DNA from: JBGMEA01 sp964444065
GTDB lineage: Bacteria; Bacillota; Clostridia; Eubacteriales; Anaerofustaceae
Direction: 5' to 3'
NCBI GenBank assembly: GCA_964444065.1
Contig: CAYUFL010000039.1
Location: 1 to 16,371 of the forward strand
DNA length: 16,371 nucleotides
The notes under the pieces are model-generated. The model saw only the letters and a list, made by a program, of their open reading frames with translations. It did not search any database and was not told the DNA's origin. Position 1 is the stretch's first letter; every line of letters starts with the position of its first letter. Below, piece by piece: positions 7,792 to 15,445 of the stretch. Made by a program: the position numbers and the translations under genes.

Positions 7792-9179
7792 TGATCTCTT
7801 TCTTCCTCCATCGGGATATATTCCGTGCGAAAAAAACGTTTTGTATTTTCGGTTATTTTGTATCGATCATCGATTTCCATTCCCAAAACACATACGATCT
7901 GATCCCCATCAAACAAAATCGGGATTTTGATTCTCTTTTCTTTTATTACTTTTTTGTCAATAAAATATTTTTTCAGCGACTTCTTCCCATCGAGCCCCAA
8001 AGGATAAAAAAAATCAAACTCCGATTTGTTGCAAATTGTCAGATTATGCTTTATTTTATCATAATCAATTACTTTTATATAACGATTACAGGCATTCTTT
8101 TCATTTTTTTTCGCTTCGGATGTTCGCAGAATAAATTGTTCCTTCGCGAAAATATAGCTGCCGTGCAAACCGATCGGATAGCAGAACGATTCAGACTCCG
8201 TCGGAAGTTGTTCTGTTTTGATCGCTAAAAAATTGTATCTGCGTTCAATCAGACATCCGGGTAGATTTAAATCCCAAACTGTGCTTTGTGTTTCCAAAAT
8301 CTTATCGACTACGATCTTTAAGTGACTGTACGATAAATTTTTATCGCAACCAACATCCGAAAGCATCTTTCTAATCACGTACTGCACAATAATCGGTCTC
8401 TGTTCAACCAGTATTTGATGCTCGATCTTCTCCGGTGACATGCTGTAACGGCTTATCAAATCCTCGGCGACTTTCGAAAAATAATCGTCTGCCTGCGCAG
8501 CGATTTCTGAAAGAGTATCAATACTGTTCAGAATATTCGGGTTCTCAATTTTCAGCAATGGTATGATTTGATTGCGCATCCTGTTTCGAAAATAATCATT
8601 GGACTCGTTGGTTTCATCAATCATAAATTCGATATCATTATCATTCAGATAATGCAAAATCTCTTCCTTTTTCAGAAATAACAATGGTCTGATGATTTCA
8701 TCTCGCCTTATCGGGATTCCGCTCAAACCGCGCAATCCGGTACCGCGGATAATCCGCATGAGTACCGTCTCCGCCTGATCGTCGGCATGATGCGCGGTGG
8801 CAATTTTATTCAAACCGTACTGATTTAGCAATTCATGCATCAACCGATACCGCTCATTGCGTCCGGCTTCTTCCTCGGAAAGATGGTGTTGTTTTGCAAG
8901 GTGCGCAATCTCGAGACGAAAAATATCACATTCTATTGCATTTTTTTGACACAATTCACGAACAAAAAGCTCGTCGCGATCTGCGCTGCCCCGCAACATA
9001 TGGTTCAAATGGAATACACGCAGCGTCAATCCATACTTTTCTTTGATGGCATAAAACATCTCAAACAATAGAACTGAGTCCGCACCGCCGGAAAGAGCAA
9101 TCAGAATACCATCTTGCTGTTCGATTAATTTATGTTCTTTACAATATTTTTCAAATCGACTGATCATTTCATTCTTCAT
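7788..9179 (-). CDS. tilS: tRNA(Ile)-lysidine synthase
   Basis: Converts the wobble cytidine of the CAU-anticodon isoleucine tRNA to lysidine, using lysine and ATP, so that AUA is read as Ile. The 463-residue protein has the PP-loop ATP pyrophosphatase signature SGGADS (30-35), the downstream stretch ATAHHADDQAETVLMRIIRGTGLRGL (family signature), and a C-terminal TilS domain (about 380-455). It is the first gene of the tilS-hpt-ftsH unit. The ATG used here has its AAAGGA ribosome binding site 15 nt away, too far to be ideal; an out-of-frame ATG sits at 8 nt instead and opens a 5-codon ORF. An in-frame ATG four codons downstream (9165-9167) is an alternative start. The stop is TGA, overlapping hpt. 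Confidence 0.95.
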   Translation of the reverse strand: MKNEMISRFEKYCKEHKLIEQQDGILIALSGGADSVLLFEMFYAIKEKYGLTLRVFHLNHMLRGSADRDELFVRELCQKNAIECDIFRLEIAHLAKQHHLSEEEAGRNERYRLMHELLNQYGLNKIATAHHADDQAETVLMRIIRGTGLRGLSGIPIRRDEIIRPLLFLKKEEILHYLNDNDIEFMIDETNESNDYFRNRMRNQIIPLLKIENPNILNSIDTLSEIAAQADDYFSKVAEDLISRYSMSPEKIEHQILVEQRPIIVQYVIRKMLSDVGCDKNLSYSHLKIVVDKILETQSTVWDLNLPGCLIERRYNFLAIKTEQLPTESESFCYPIGLHGSYIFAKEQFILRTSEAKKNEKNACNRYIKVIDYDKIKHNLTICNKSEFDFFYPLGLDGKKSLKKYFIDKKVIKEKRIKIPILFDGDQIVCVLGMEIDDRYKITENTKRFFRTEYIPMEEERDQ

Positions 9180-9186
9180 ATGACAT
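9169..9186 (-). other. Possible five-codon upstream ORF overlapping the tilS start
   Basis: Minus-strand ATG at 9184-9186 opens MSYEE then TGA (9169-9171), out of frame with tilS. It lies 8 nt from the AAAGGA ribosome binding site at 9195-9200, a better spacing than the annotated tilS ATG. Its stop is one base before the in-frame tilS ATG at 9165-9167, an arrangement that would permit termination-reinitiation. It could be chance in such a short stretch. Confidence 0.25.
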
Positions 9187-9288
9187 ATTATAAATCCTTT
9201 CCCTTTTTTTTCGAACAGTTATTACGAGAAAACTGGTTCTGTTATGCGTCTATTTTTCTGAGTTTGCTACCTTTCATGCCGATTGATA

Positions 9289-9297
9289 TGCTATAAT
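9289..9297 (+). promoter_or_regulatory. secA promoter (extended -10)
   Basis: TGC immediately followed by TATAAT (9292-9297), a perfect extended -10 element. No good -35 box is seen at 16-18 nt, as is common for extended -10 sites. Transcription would start near 9304, giving a 5' UTR of about 78 nt. This rules out longer in-frame secA starts at 9283 and 9301 for transcripts from this promoter. Confidence 0.7.
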
Positions 9298-9328
9298 ACA
9301 ATGCGAAACAAGAAAATATCAAAAATTA

Positions 9329-9365
9329 GTGTTTGGTCCAATATCTTCACGGAACTGCCAAACAC
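9329..9365 (+). other. Hairpin in the secA 5' UTR
   Basis: Exact 8-bp inverted repeat GTGTTTGG (9329-9336) and CCAAACAC (9358-9365). The stem can extend by TCC/GGA (9337-9339 with 9351-9353) across a 4-nt bulge. It lies between the predicted transcription start and the weak secA ribosome binding site (GGAACGGAACG region, 9366-9376). It may affect secA translation or mRNA stability; no known element was recognised. Confidence 0.45.
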
Positions 9366-9381
9366 GGAACGGAACGTTAGT

Positions 9382-11868
9382 ATGGGATTATTTACTGCAT
9401 TGACTGACAAACTCGACAGTTTAGAACTTAAAAAATACTACAAAATATTAGATAAAGTCTTGGCATTGGAAGATGATTACAAGCAGATTTCCGAGCAGGC
9501 GCTAAAAAGCAAGACCTCAGAATTCCGCAGCCGACTGGAAAACGGAGAAACACTTGACGATCTGTTGCCGGAAGCATTTGCCACGGTCAGAGAAGCATCC
9601 TCCCGCATCTTGAATATGCGCCACTTCCCTGTTCAGATTATCGGGGGAATTATCCTGCATCAGGGTAACATTGCCGAAATGAAAACAGGCGAAGGGAAAA
9701 CACTGGTGGCCACACTTCCTGCCTATCTGAACGCGCTGGAAGGCAAAGGCGTCCATGTAATCACAGTGAATGATTATCTTGCGACGCGCGATGCCGATTG
9801 GATGGGTAAATTATACGAATATCTTGGACTGAACGTCGGACTGATTGTGCACGGACTCAACCCGGAAGAGCGCAGTCTTGCCTATCAGGCAGATATCACG
9901 TATGGTACGAATAACGAATTCGGATTTGATTACCTCAGAGACAATATGGTACTGCGCAAGGAAAATATGGTTCAGCGCGGTTTGAATTATGCGATTGTGG
10001 ATGAAGTTGACTCCATCCTCATCGACGAAGCCAGAACTCCGCTTATCATTTCGGGCAGCGGGCAGGAAAGCACAAAAATGTATGTCCTTGCCGATTCTTT
10101 TGCAAAAAGACTGCGCGCAGAAGACGACTTCTCGATGGATGAAAAAGCAAAAACGGTTACCTTAACGGAGCAGGGTGTTGAAAAAGCAGAACGTCATTTT
10201 AGTGTCGAAAACCTCACGGATCTTGCAAACATGGAGCTTTTGCATCACATCAACCAAGCACTAAAAGCGCAATTTATGATGAAAAAAGATGTTGATTATG
10301 TCATTCAAGACGGTGAAATCATCATTGTTGACGAATTTACCGGACGCTTAATGCCCGGCAGACGATATAATGAAGGATTGCATCAGGCAATCGAAGCGAA
10401 AGAACATGTCAAGGTCGCACGCGAATCCGTAACGCTTGCTACTATCACGTTCCAAAATTATTTCCGTATGTTCAGCAAACTTTCCGGGATGACAGGGACG
10501 GCAAAAACGGAAGAAAACGAATTTAAATCAATCTATCAGATGGACGTTGTTTGTGTCCCGACCAACAAACAAAATATCAGAGCAGATATGCATGATGTTG
10601 TGTACAAAACCGAAAAAGGTAAATTCAACGCCGTTGTGGAAGAAATCAAAGAACGCCATGCGACCGGTCAACCGATTCTGGTCGGGACAATTTCTATCGA
10701 AAAATCCGAGATGCTCAGCAGCATACTCAGCCGTCAGGGCATCAAACACAGTGTGTTGAATGCAAAGTATCATCAGAAAGAAGCTGAAATTATCAGTCAG
10801 GCAGGTCAAATAAACACCGTTACGATTTCGACCAATATGGCCGGTCGAGGTACCGACATCGTTTTGGGAGAAGGCGTCAAAGAGCTCGGCGGGCTTCACA
10901 TCATTGGTACGGAGCGGCACGAAAGCAGACGTATCGATAATCAGCTTCGCGGACGTGCCGGACGTCAGGGCGATCCGGGTTCGACACAATTTTATATTTC
11001 TCTTGAAGATGATCTGATGCGTATGTTCGGTTCCGAACGGACACAAGGTTTGGTTGAGAAAATCGGACTTGACGAAAACACGCCGATTGAAAGCGGTATC
11101 CTGACAAAAGGCATTGAAAATGCGCAGAAAAATGTTGAAGGCAGAAACTTCGGCATTCGAAAATATGTACTTCAATATGATGATGTAATGAACAAGCAGC
11201 GCGAAGTCATCTATGCGCAACGCAAGAGTGTTTTGGAAGGCGAAGATATTTCCGCTGAAATCGACGATATGATTGCATCCGTATGCGATAAATATGTGCA
11301 GATATACACGATGAGCCAGGAATCCAGCGATGAATGGGAATTGGACAAATTAAGCGAAAAACTGAAGTCCTATTTTGGCATCGATATCACTTTCCCGAAT
11401 ATGATCGAACCGGAAGAGATGACAAAGCTGGCGGTTGAAAAAATCCTCGTGCGCAGATCGGAAATCGAAGCCGAAATCGGTTCGGCGCAAATGAGGGAAA
11501 TCGAACGTATCATTCTGCTTCGTGTTGTAGACAGCAAGTGGATGGAGCATATCGACAACATGGATCAACTGCGACAGGGCATCAACCTGCGTGCATACGG
11601 TCAGGTCGATCCGATACAGGCATACACAAAAGAAGGGTTTGCTATGTTTGAAGAAATGAACGATAGTATCATTGATGAGACGACCCGTCATTTATTCAAT
11701 TTCAAAATCACGAAACAACCTGAACTGACCGAACGAAAAATGCCTGCCATGACAACGAACCAGGGCGAAGGCGAAACTGTCAAGCGGGCAGGTCAGATCA
11801 GCAAGAATGCGCCTTGCCCGTGCGGCAGCGGAAAAAAATACAAGCGATGCTGCGGCAAAGAAGACTGA
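9382..11868 (+). CDS. secA: Protein translocase subunit SecA
   Basis: ATPase motor that drives unfolded preproteins through SecYEG. The chosen start MGLFTALTDK gives 828 residues, in the usual range for Bacillota; the frame is open 33 codons further upstream, but that part overlaps the promoter. Nucleotide-binding fold 1 has the Walker A motif KTGEGKT (101-107), with the DEAD-like VDEVDSILIDEARTPLIISG. Fold 2 holds NMAGRGTDI and the arginine-rich QLRGRAGRQGDPG. The C-terminus ends in a zinc-binding SecB/ribosome-type tail with Cys 812, 814, 823 and 824. The ribosome binding site is weak, and a hairpin precedes it in the leader. It is transcribed divergently from tilS and followed after 36 nt by prfB. 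The stop is TGA. Confidence 0.97.
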   Translation: MGLFTALTDKLDSLELKKYYKILDKVLALEDDYKQISEQALKSKTSEFRSRLENGETLDDLLPEAFATVREASSRILNMRHFPVQIIGGIILHQGNIAEMKTGEGKTLVATLPAYLNALEGKGVHVITVNDYLATRDADWMGKLYEYLGLNVGLIVHGLNPEERSLAYQADITYGTNNEFGFDYLRDNMVLRKENMVQRGLNYAIVDEVDSILIDEARTPLIISGSGQESTKMYVLADSFAKRLRAEDDFSMDEKAKTVTLTEQGVEKAERHFSVENLTDLANMELLHHINQALKAQFMMKKDVDYVIQDGEIIIVDEFTGRLMPGRRYNEGLHQAIEAKEHVKVARESVTLATITFQNYFRMFSKLSGMTGTAKTEENEFKSIYQMDVVCVPTNKQNIRADMHDVVYKTEKGKFNAVVEEIKERHATGQPILVGTISIEKSEMLSSILSRQGIKHSVLNAKYHQKEAEIISQAGQINTVTISTNMAGRGTDIVLGEGVKELGGLHIIGTERHESRRIDNQLRGRAGRQGDPGSTQFYISLEDDLMRMFGSERTQGLVEKIGLDENTPIESGILTKGIENAQKNVEGRNFGIRKYVLQYDDVMNKQREVIYAQRKSVLEGEDISAEIDDMIASVCDKYVQIYTMSQESSDEWELDKLSEKLKSYFGIDITFPNMIEPEEMTKLAVEKILVRRSEIEAEIGSAQMREIERIILLRVVDSKWMEHIDNMDQLRQGINLRAYGQVDPIQAYTKEGFAMFEEMNDSIIDETTRHLFNFKITKQPELTERKMPAMTTNQGEGETVKRAGQISKNAPCPCGSGKKYKRCCGKED

Positions 11869-11904
11869 GCCGAAAAGAAACAGCAACATGAAGGTGGTGA
11901 TACA

Positions 11905-13009
11905 ATGATTTTTCTGGATGAAATCAAATCAGAAGTAAGCAGAATCAGCAAACAAATCATTGAAATGGGGAACTCTCTTTGACGTTCCACATCTGAATCA
12001 GCAAATTTCAGAACTTGAGCATAAAATGAGTGCTGCGGACTTTTGGGACGATGCCCCGAGCGCACAAAAAATTCTCAAAGAGATCAAGATACTGAAAACA
12101 AAATCCGATAAATACGCGCAAGTTCGCAGCCTTTCGGAAGATTTGTTTGTTTTAATCGAATTTTACGAGTCGGATCCAAGCGAAGAAAATGAAAAAGAAT
12201 TGGTGCAGGATCTGAACAAATTAAGAAAACTCTCGGAAACATTTATACTGGATACACTTTTAACCGGGGAGTATGATGGGAATAATGCAATTCTCTCGAT
12301 CCATCCCGGCGCGGGCGGCACCGAATCTCAGGACTGGGCAGAAATGCTTTTGCGTATGTATCTCAGATATGGTGAACGAGCAGGTTATAAAGTAACCACA
12401 CTGGATTATCTTGAAGGCGATGTTGCAGGAATAAAAAGCGTAACGCTTTTGTTTGAAGGGATCAATGCTTACGGATATCTGAAAGCAGAGAAAGGGGTTC
12501 ATCGTCTGGTACGTATCTCTCCGTTTGATTCCGCGGGCAGAAGACATACCTCTTTTGCATCTGTTGATATCATTCCGGAACTCAACGAAGATTTCAAGAT
12601 CGAAATTGATCCTTCCGATCTGCGGATTGACACCTACCGCGCAAGCGGCGCGGGCGGACAGCATGTCAACAAAACAGACTCCGCAATCAGAATCACGCAT
12701 CTGCCCACAGGGATCGTCGTTGCATGTCAAAACGAACGAAGCCAGCACCAAAACAAAGAACTGGCGTTGCGCATGCTTGCCTCGAAACTGATGGAATTGA
12801 TGGAGCAGGAACATAAGGACAAAATCTCTGATCTGCAGGGAGATTACGGACAGATTGCCTGGGGCAATCAGATCCGTTCCTACGTCTTCCATCCTTACAG
12901 CTTGGTCAAAGATCATCGCACGAATACCGAAACAGGCAATGTACAGGCGGTTATGGACGGGGAAATCGATTTATTTATCGATGCATATTTAAGAAGTAAA
13001 TTATCCTAA
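11905..13009 (+). CDS. prfB: Peptide chain release factor 2 (programmed +1 frameshift)
   Basis: Recognises UGA and UAA stop codons and triggers release of the finished protein. The gene has two parts: a 25-codon opening ORF (ATG 11905-11907, good GGTGGTGA ribosome binding site) ending in TGA at 11980-11982, and a main ORF in the +1 frame from GAC at 11981. Joining them at CTT TGA C gives 367 residues. With this numbering the stop-recognition tripeptide SPF is at 205-207 and the catalytic GGQ at 250-252, the same positions as in E. coli RF2, which supports the join. Low RF2 lets ribosomes pause at the UGA and shift, giving autoregulation (established for the family). Starting at the in-frame TTG at 11960 would lose the N-terminus. 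The stop is TAA, and a terminator follows directly. Confidence 0.95.
11967..11983 (+). promoter_or_regulatory. RF2 +1 frameshift site
   Basis: The slippery CTT and in-frame TGA followed by C occupy 11977-11983, with TGA as codon 26. The Shine-Dalgarno-like stimulator is GGGG at 11967-11970, with 6 nt (AACTCT) between it and CTT. In E. coli the stimulator AGGGGG is only 3 nt from CTT, so spacing here is longer and the match weaker. Confidence 0.9.
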
Positions 13010-13058
13010 AAAAGCATCTGTACAGAAAAAGCATCGGCTACTCAGCAGATGCTTTTTT
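13008..13058. terminator. Terminator shared by convergent prfB and ABC transporter genes
   Basis: Arms AAAAAAGCATCTG (13008-13020) and CAGATGCTTTTTT (13046-13058) are perfectly complementary over 13 bp, with a 25-nt loop. The A run and T run make it usable on both strands: it begins at the prfB stop codon and lies 25 nt beyond the stop of the minus-strand ATPase gene. A second copy of the left arm (AAAAAGCATC, 13026-13035) can pair with the same right arm in a tighter hairpin. Confidence 0.8.
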
Positions 13059-13083
13059 GTTTCTCTTATGATCTCCAAAACAT

Positions 13084-13767
13084 TCAGACGCAGATGGTTT
13101 TTTTATCTTTTGGGGATGTCTTGTTGCTTTTGAGCTGGTATACTTCGTCAGCGCACTTTGCCACTTCAGGAGAATGCGTTACGATAATAATACAGCGATT
13201 CTCCTCTTTTGCCAAAGAAGATAGAATGCCGATCACCTCATTCTGCGTTTCGACATCCAAATTCCCTGTCGGCTCATCCGCAAGAATAATCTGAGGATCA
13301 TATGCAAGCGCACGCGCAATCGCGACTCGTTGCTGTTCTCCGCCCGAAAGTTTGAGTATTCTTCTGTTCGCGGTTAATTCGTCGATCTCAACTTTTTCAA
13401 GCAGCTCCATGGCACGTTCTTTTTTATTGTCTATTTTTTTCCCGGAAATATCCATTGAAAGTACGACATTTTCAACGGCAGTCAGATGCGGAAGTAAATT
13501 AAAATTTTGGAAAATAACACCGACATCCTGACTTCGGTAATTATACCGATCCATCTTGCTGATATCATGCCCATCAAATGCAATGGTACCGTTCACGGGC
13601 ACTGTTAATCCGGAGAGCAAAGAAAGCAGTGTTGTCTTCCCTGCTCCGGATTTGCCAACAATGGCATATACTTTGCCTTTTTCAAATTCATAGCTGATTT
13701 CTTTTAAAACAACCGATCTGCTTTTTTCATACGAATAACTGACGTTATCCAATTTAAGTATGCTCAT
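13084..13767 (-). CDS. ABC transporter ATP-binding protein (MacB/LolD-like)
   Basis: ATPase of the type that pairs with FtsX-like permeases; such systems act as mechanotransmitters or exporters for antimicrobial peptides, lipoproteins or signals. The 227-residue protein has Walker A GKSGAGKT (38-45), Q-loop Gln 87, signature LSGGEQQR (140-147), Walker B IILADEPTG (160-168) and switch His 198. The short lysine-rich C-terminal tail (KSNKTSPKDKKTICV) is unremarkable. The ATG start has an excellent AAGGAGG ribosome binding site and lies 10 nt after the permease stop codon, so they form one unit. The gene is intact although the permease and kinase genes of the same locus are interrupted, so its product may lack a partner. 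Substrate cannot be inferred. Confidence 0.93.
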   Translation of the reverse strand: MSILKLDNVSYSYEKSRSVVLKEISYEFEKGKVYAIVGKSGAGKTTLLSLLSGLTVPVNGTIAFDGHDISKMDRYNYRSQDVGVIFQNFNLLPHLTAVENVVLSMDISGKKIDNKKERAMELLEKVEIDELTANRRILKLSGGEQQRVAIARALAYDPQIILADEPTGNLDVETQNEVIGILSSLAKEENRCIIIVTHSPEVAKCADEVYQLKSNKTSPKDKKTICV

Positions 13768-13777
13768 ATGTGCCTCC

Positions 13778-14281
13778 TTATGATCTGCTCGAAAGTATTT
13801 TCAGCGGCTCATATCTTAGTATGAATATAATCGCCGCACTGCTTGAAACTACCGTCAGCAAAACGCCGATGCCAAGCAGTTCCAATATAACAAGAAAATT
13901 GACTGTGGCATTGATGTCGCTCACGTAGTTTCCGATCGCGTTCATTGCATTTTGTCCGAAACCGGAACCTCCCTGCATCTGTGCATCTTCGGAGGTGTTG
14001 CTGCCTGAGGAATCATCCTCTCCGCGTCCGAAATTGGAATTAATTTGCTGCTGTTGTGTTTGTTGCGATGTTGTTTGCGCGGCAAGTAATTTATCCGCAA
14101 CCGGTACGGAAATAACAGACCCAATAATCGTACCAACGATCATCGCAATAAAAGTAACAACAAACAATTCAGTCATAAACTGCGATGCTACTTTGTTCTT
14201 TTTCATACCGATTGCAGTCAATACGCCAACTTCATATTTTCGTTCCCTGATGCTGTAGATATTGAATACGATCAAAATCAC
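13778..14281 (-). CDS. C-terminal permease fragment (FtsX domain)
   Basis: The 167-codon open part after the TAG could nominally start at GTG 14279-14281, but no ribosome binding site precedes it, so independent translation is doubtful. It holds the FtsX domain (IRERKYEVGVLTAIGMKK, three hydrophobic segments in all). Its extracytoplasmic loop has a low-complexity Gln-, Ser- and Gly-rich stretch (TTSQQTQQQQINSNFGRG and onward) of about 60 residues. The stop is TAA. Confidence 0.45.
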   Translation of the reverse strand: MILIVFNIYSIRERKYEVGVLTAIGMKKNKVASQFMTELFVVTFIAMIVGTIIGSVISVPVADKLLAAQTTSQQTQQQQINSNFGRGEDDSSGSNTSEDAQMQGGSGFGQNAMNAIGNYVSDINATVNFLVILELLGIGVLLTVVSSSAAIIFILRYEPLKILSSRS

Positions 14282-14328
14282 GCAGCTTGTACGATACTAA
14301 ACAAAATGCTTTACAAGCAAAATCACGC
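14273..14328. repeat. 11-bp direct repeat bounding a 45-nt insertion with internal inverted repeat
   Basis: CAAAATCACGC occurs at 14273-14283 and again at 14318-14328, offset exactly 45 nt. Between the copies are 34 nt bounded by the inverted repeat GCTTGTA (14285-14291) and TACAAGC (14312-14318). The permease TAG (14297-14299) is inside. The structure resembles a target duplication around a tiny element or excision scar, or a slippage-prone hairpin between direct repeats. Confidence 0.85.
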
Positions 14329-15346
14329 CGCCAACACCGAGAATAATCCACAGCAGCATATTTGCAAAAGATGTAACATTTTGAAGGGAAACAATACTTT
14401 GCTCGTACTGCTCAAGGTCTGTTGAGGTGACAGTATAGTTTTCGTCCAACCCCATATCATATACCGCTGCGGCAAAACTGTTATAATCATCCACATTCGC
14501 AAACAGATACGTTCCTGTAACATCAGCCGAAACTGCGGTATCTGAGTTTGATGTTTCGGAAGCAGAAATTACATTTTCAAATGCACCATAACTTATATAA
14601 ATCTGATTTGCCGCATCTTGAGCAGAAGAAAACATCATACCACCGCTTTGTGTACCCGACTGAGAATTAGTGTAAATACCGACAACGGTAAATGTGTATA
14701 CTTGGGTTGAATCGTTCGGATTTGCCAATGTAATTGTGCCGCCTACGGAAATACCATTGAGCACAGACAGTTCGCTGCTGACAATACAGTTCATATCGGA
14801 ACTTGTCACATCGAACATGCTACCTTCCGAAATAGTGGAGGTACCATCAATAAAATCAGTCATCGCGTCTTCCGAGTCATATCCGACAAGTGTGAAATCC
14901 CCTTGCGATGCCATCTGTGCTTCGCCCATTGCATTGTTTGCAACAGTGCTGCTGTCGGTAGAAGTTGCGGTTGTTTCATATGCCTGCAAATCTCCGCTTG
15001 CATCCATAAATCCGGATACATAATAAATGAAATTCTGCACATATTCTGATGTTGCATATGTTTCCAGTTGATCCAAACTCAGTGATGCATACGCCTGGAT
15101 AGACTGCATCATTTCTGAGGGATCCTGTCCTTGGGTGAAGCCTCCCATAACGGACTGTCGATCCACTCCGATCGTTGCCGTGATCGTCAGGTCTTCAAGT
15201 CCCTGCTCTTCCGCAGTTTTCGCTGCCTGTTTAATTGCCAATGACACGCAACTTGCTGTGGCAATGATGATTACAATGATTCCGATCAGAATATTTCTTC
15301 CTTTTGACCGGAATATGCTTTTCAATGCATTTCTGAAAATATACAT
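14297..15346 (-). CDS. N-terminal permease fragment (349 residues)
   Basis: The translated product as the sequence stands: first membrane segment, extracytoplasmic domain and most of the second segment, ending with LVKHFV after GGVIL, read from the inserted 45 nt. It starts at an ATG with a strong AAGGAGG site. It lacks the remaining membrane segments and the cytoplasmic loop that contacts the ATPase, so it should not form a transporter. It is the front part of the interrupted permease described above. Confidence 0.6.
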   Translation of the reverse strand: MYIFRNALKSIFRSKGRNILIGIIVIIIATASCVSLAIKQAAKTAEEQGLEDLTITATIGVDRQSVMGGFTQGQDPSEMMQSIQAYASLSLDQLETYATSEYVQNFIYYVSGFMDASGDLQAYETTATSTDSSTVANNAMGEAQMASQGDFTLVGYDSEDAMTDFIDGTSTISEGSMFDVTSSDMNCIVSSELSVLNGISVGGTITLANPNDSTQVYTFTVVGIYTNSQSGTQSGGMMFSSAQDAANQIYISYGAFENVISASETSNSDTAVSADVTGTYLFANVDDYNSFAAAVYDMGLDENYTVTSTDLEQYEQSIVSLQNVTSFANMLLWIILGVGGVILLVKHFV

Positions 15347-15354
15347 ATTATCCT

Positions 15355-15387
15355 CCTTGAATTATGGATTAACCATAGGATTCAAGG
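15355..15387 (-). promoter_or_regulatory. Hairpin covering part of the permease ribosome binding site
   Basis: On the minus strand CCTTGAAT, 2-nt bulge, TATGG, loop TTAAT, CCATA, ATTCAAGG: 13 bp in total. The 3' arm ends with AAGG, the first part of the AAGGAGG site of the permease ATG at 15344-15346. In mRNA the stem would hide part of the site. As DNA the palindrome could equally be a regulator binding site. Confidence 0.6.
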
Positions 15388-15410
15388 CTTAACAGTTGCT
15401 TAAATGCGAA

Positions 15411-15438
15411 AATATATTTTGAATTAATGATGTTTTAA
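15411..15438 (-). promoter_or_regulatory. Candidate promoter before the permease
   Basis: Minus-strand TTAAAA (15433-15438), 16-nt spacer, TATATT (15411-15416), in the 99-nt gap between the kinase stop and the permease start. The match is moderate and the gap is AT-rich, so chance is possible. Confidence 0.35.
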
Positions 15439-15445
15439 CCTGAAC

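Larger units (their letters stand above)
13778..15346 (-). pseudogene. FtsX-like ABC transporter permease interrupted by an in-frame TAG
   Basis: A single reading frame of 523 codons encodes one FtsX/MacB-type permease but has TAG at 14297-14299. N-terminal features are a first membrane segment (about 17-38), a long Ser/Thr-rich extracytoplasmic domain, and a second segment (FANMLLWIILGVGGVIL). The C-terminal part carries the family motif IRERKYEVGVLTAIGMKK and two more membrane segments. The break lies exactly between GGVIL and IVFNIYSIRERK, inside what should be one membrane segment and its exit. The 15 extra codons containing the TAG (with KHFV before it and YRTSC after) are flanked by an 11-bp direct repeat; removing one repeat unit would leave a continuous 507-residue permease. 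A strong AAGGAGG site precedes the ATG, with a hairpin over part of it. No transport function is expected as written, unless the TAG is suppressed or the insertion deleted. Confidence 0.8.

Noticed and set aside
9283..9381. Longer secA N-terminus from ATG at 9283 or 9301
   Set aside because: These codons overlap or precede the -10 box and predicted transcription start, lack a binding site, and the added residues do not resemble SecA.
11960..13009. prfB starting at TTG 11960 without a frameshift
   Set aside because: The upstream 25-codon ORF has a good ribosome binding site, and joining gives SPF and GGQ at the same numbers as E. coli RF2.
14285..14318. Invertible DNA switch made by the GCTTGTA/TACAAGC inverted repeat in the permease
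   Set aside because: Flipping the 20-nt interior still gives a stop (TAA) two codons after GTA, so inversion cannot turn the gene on. No recombinase gene is near.
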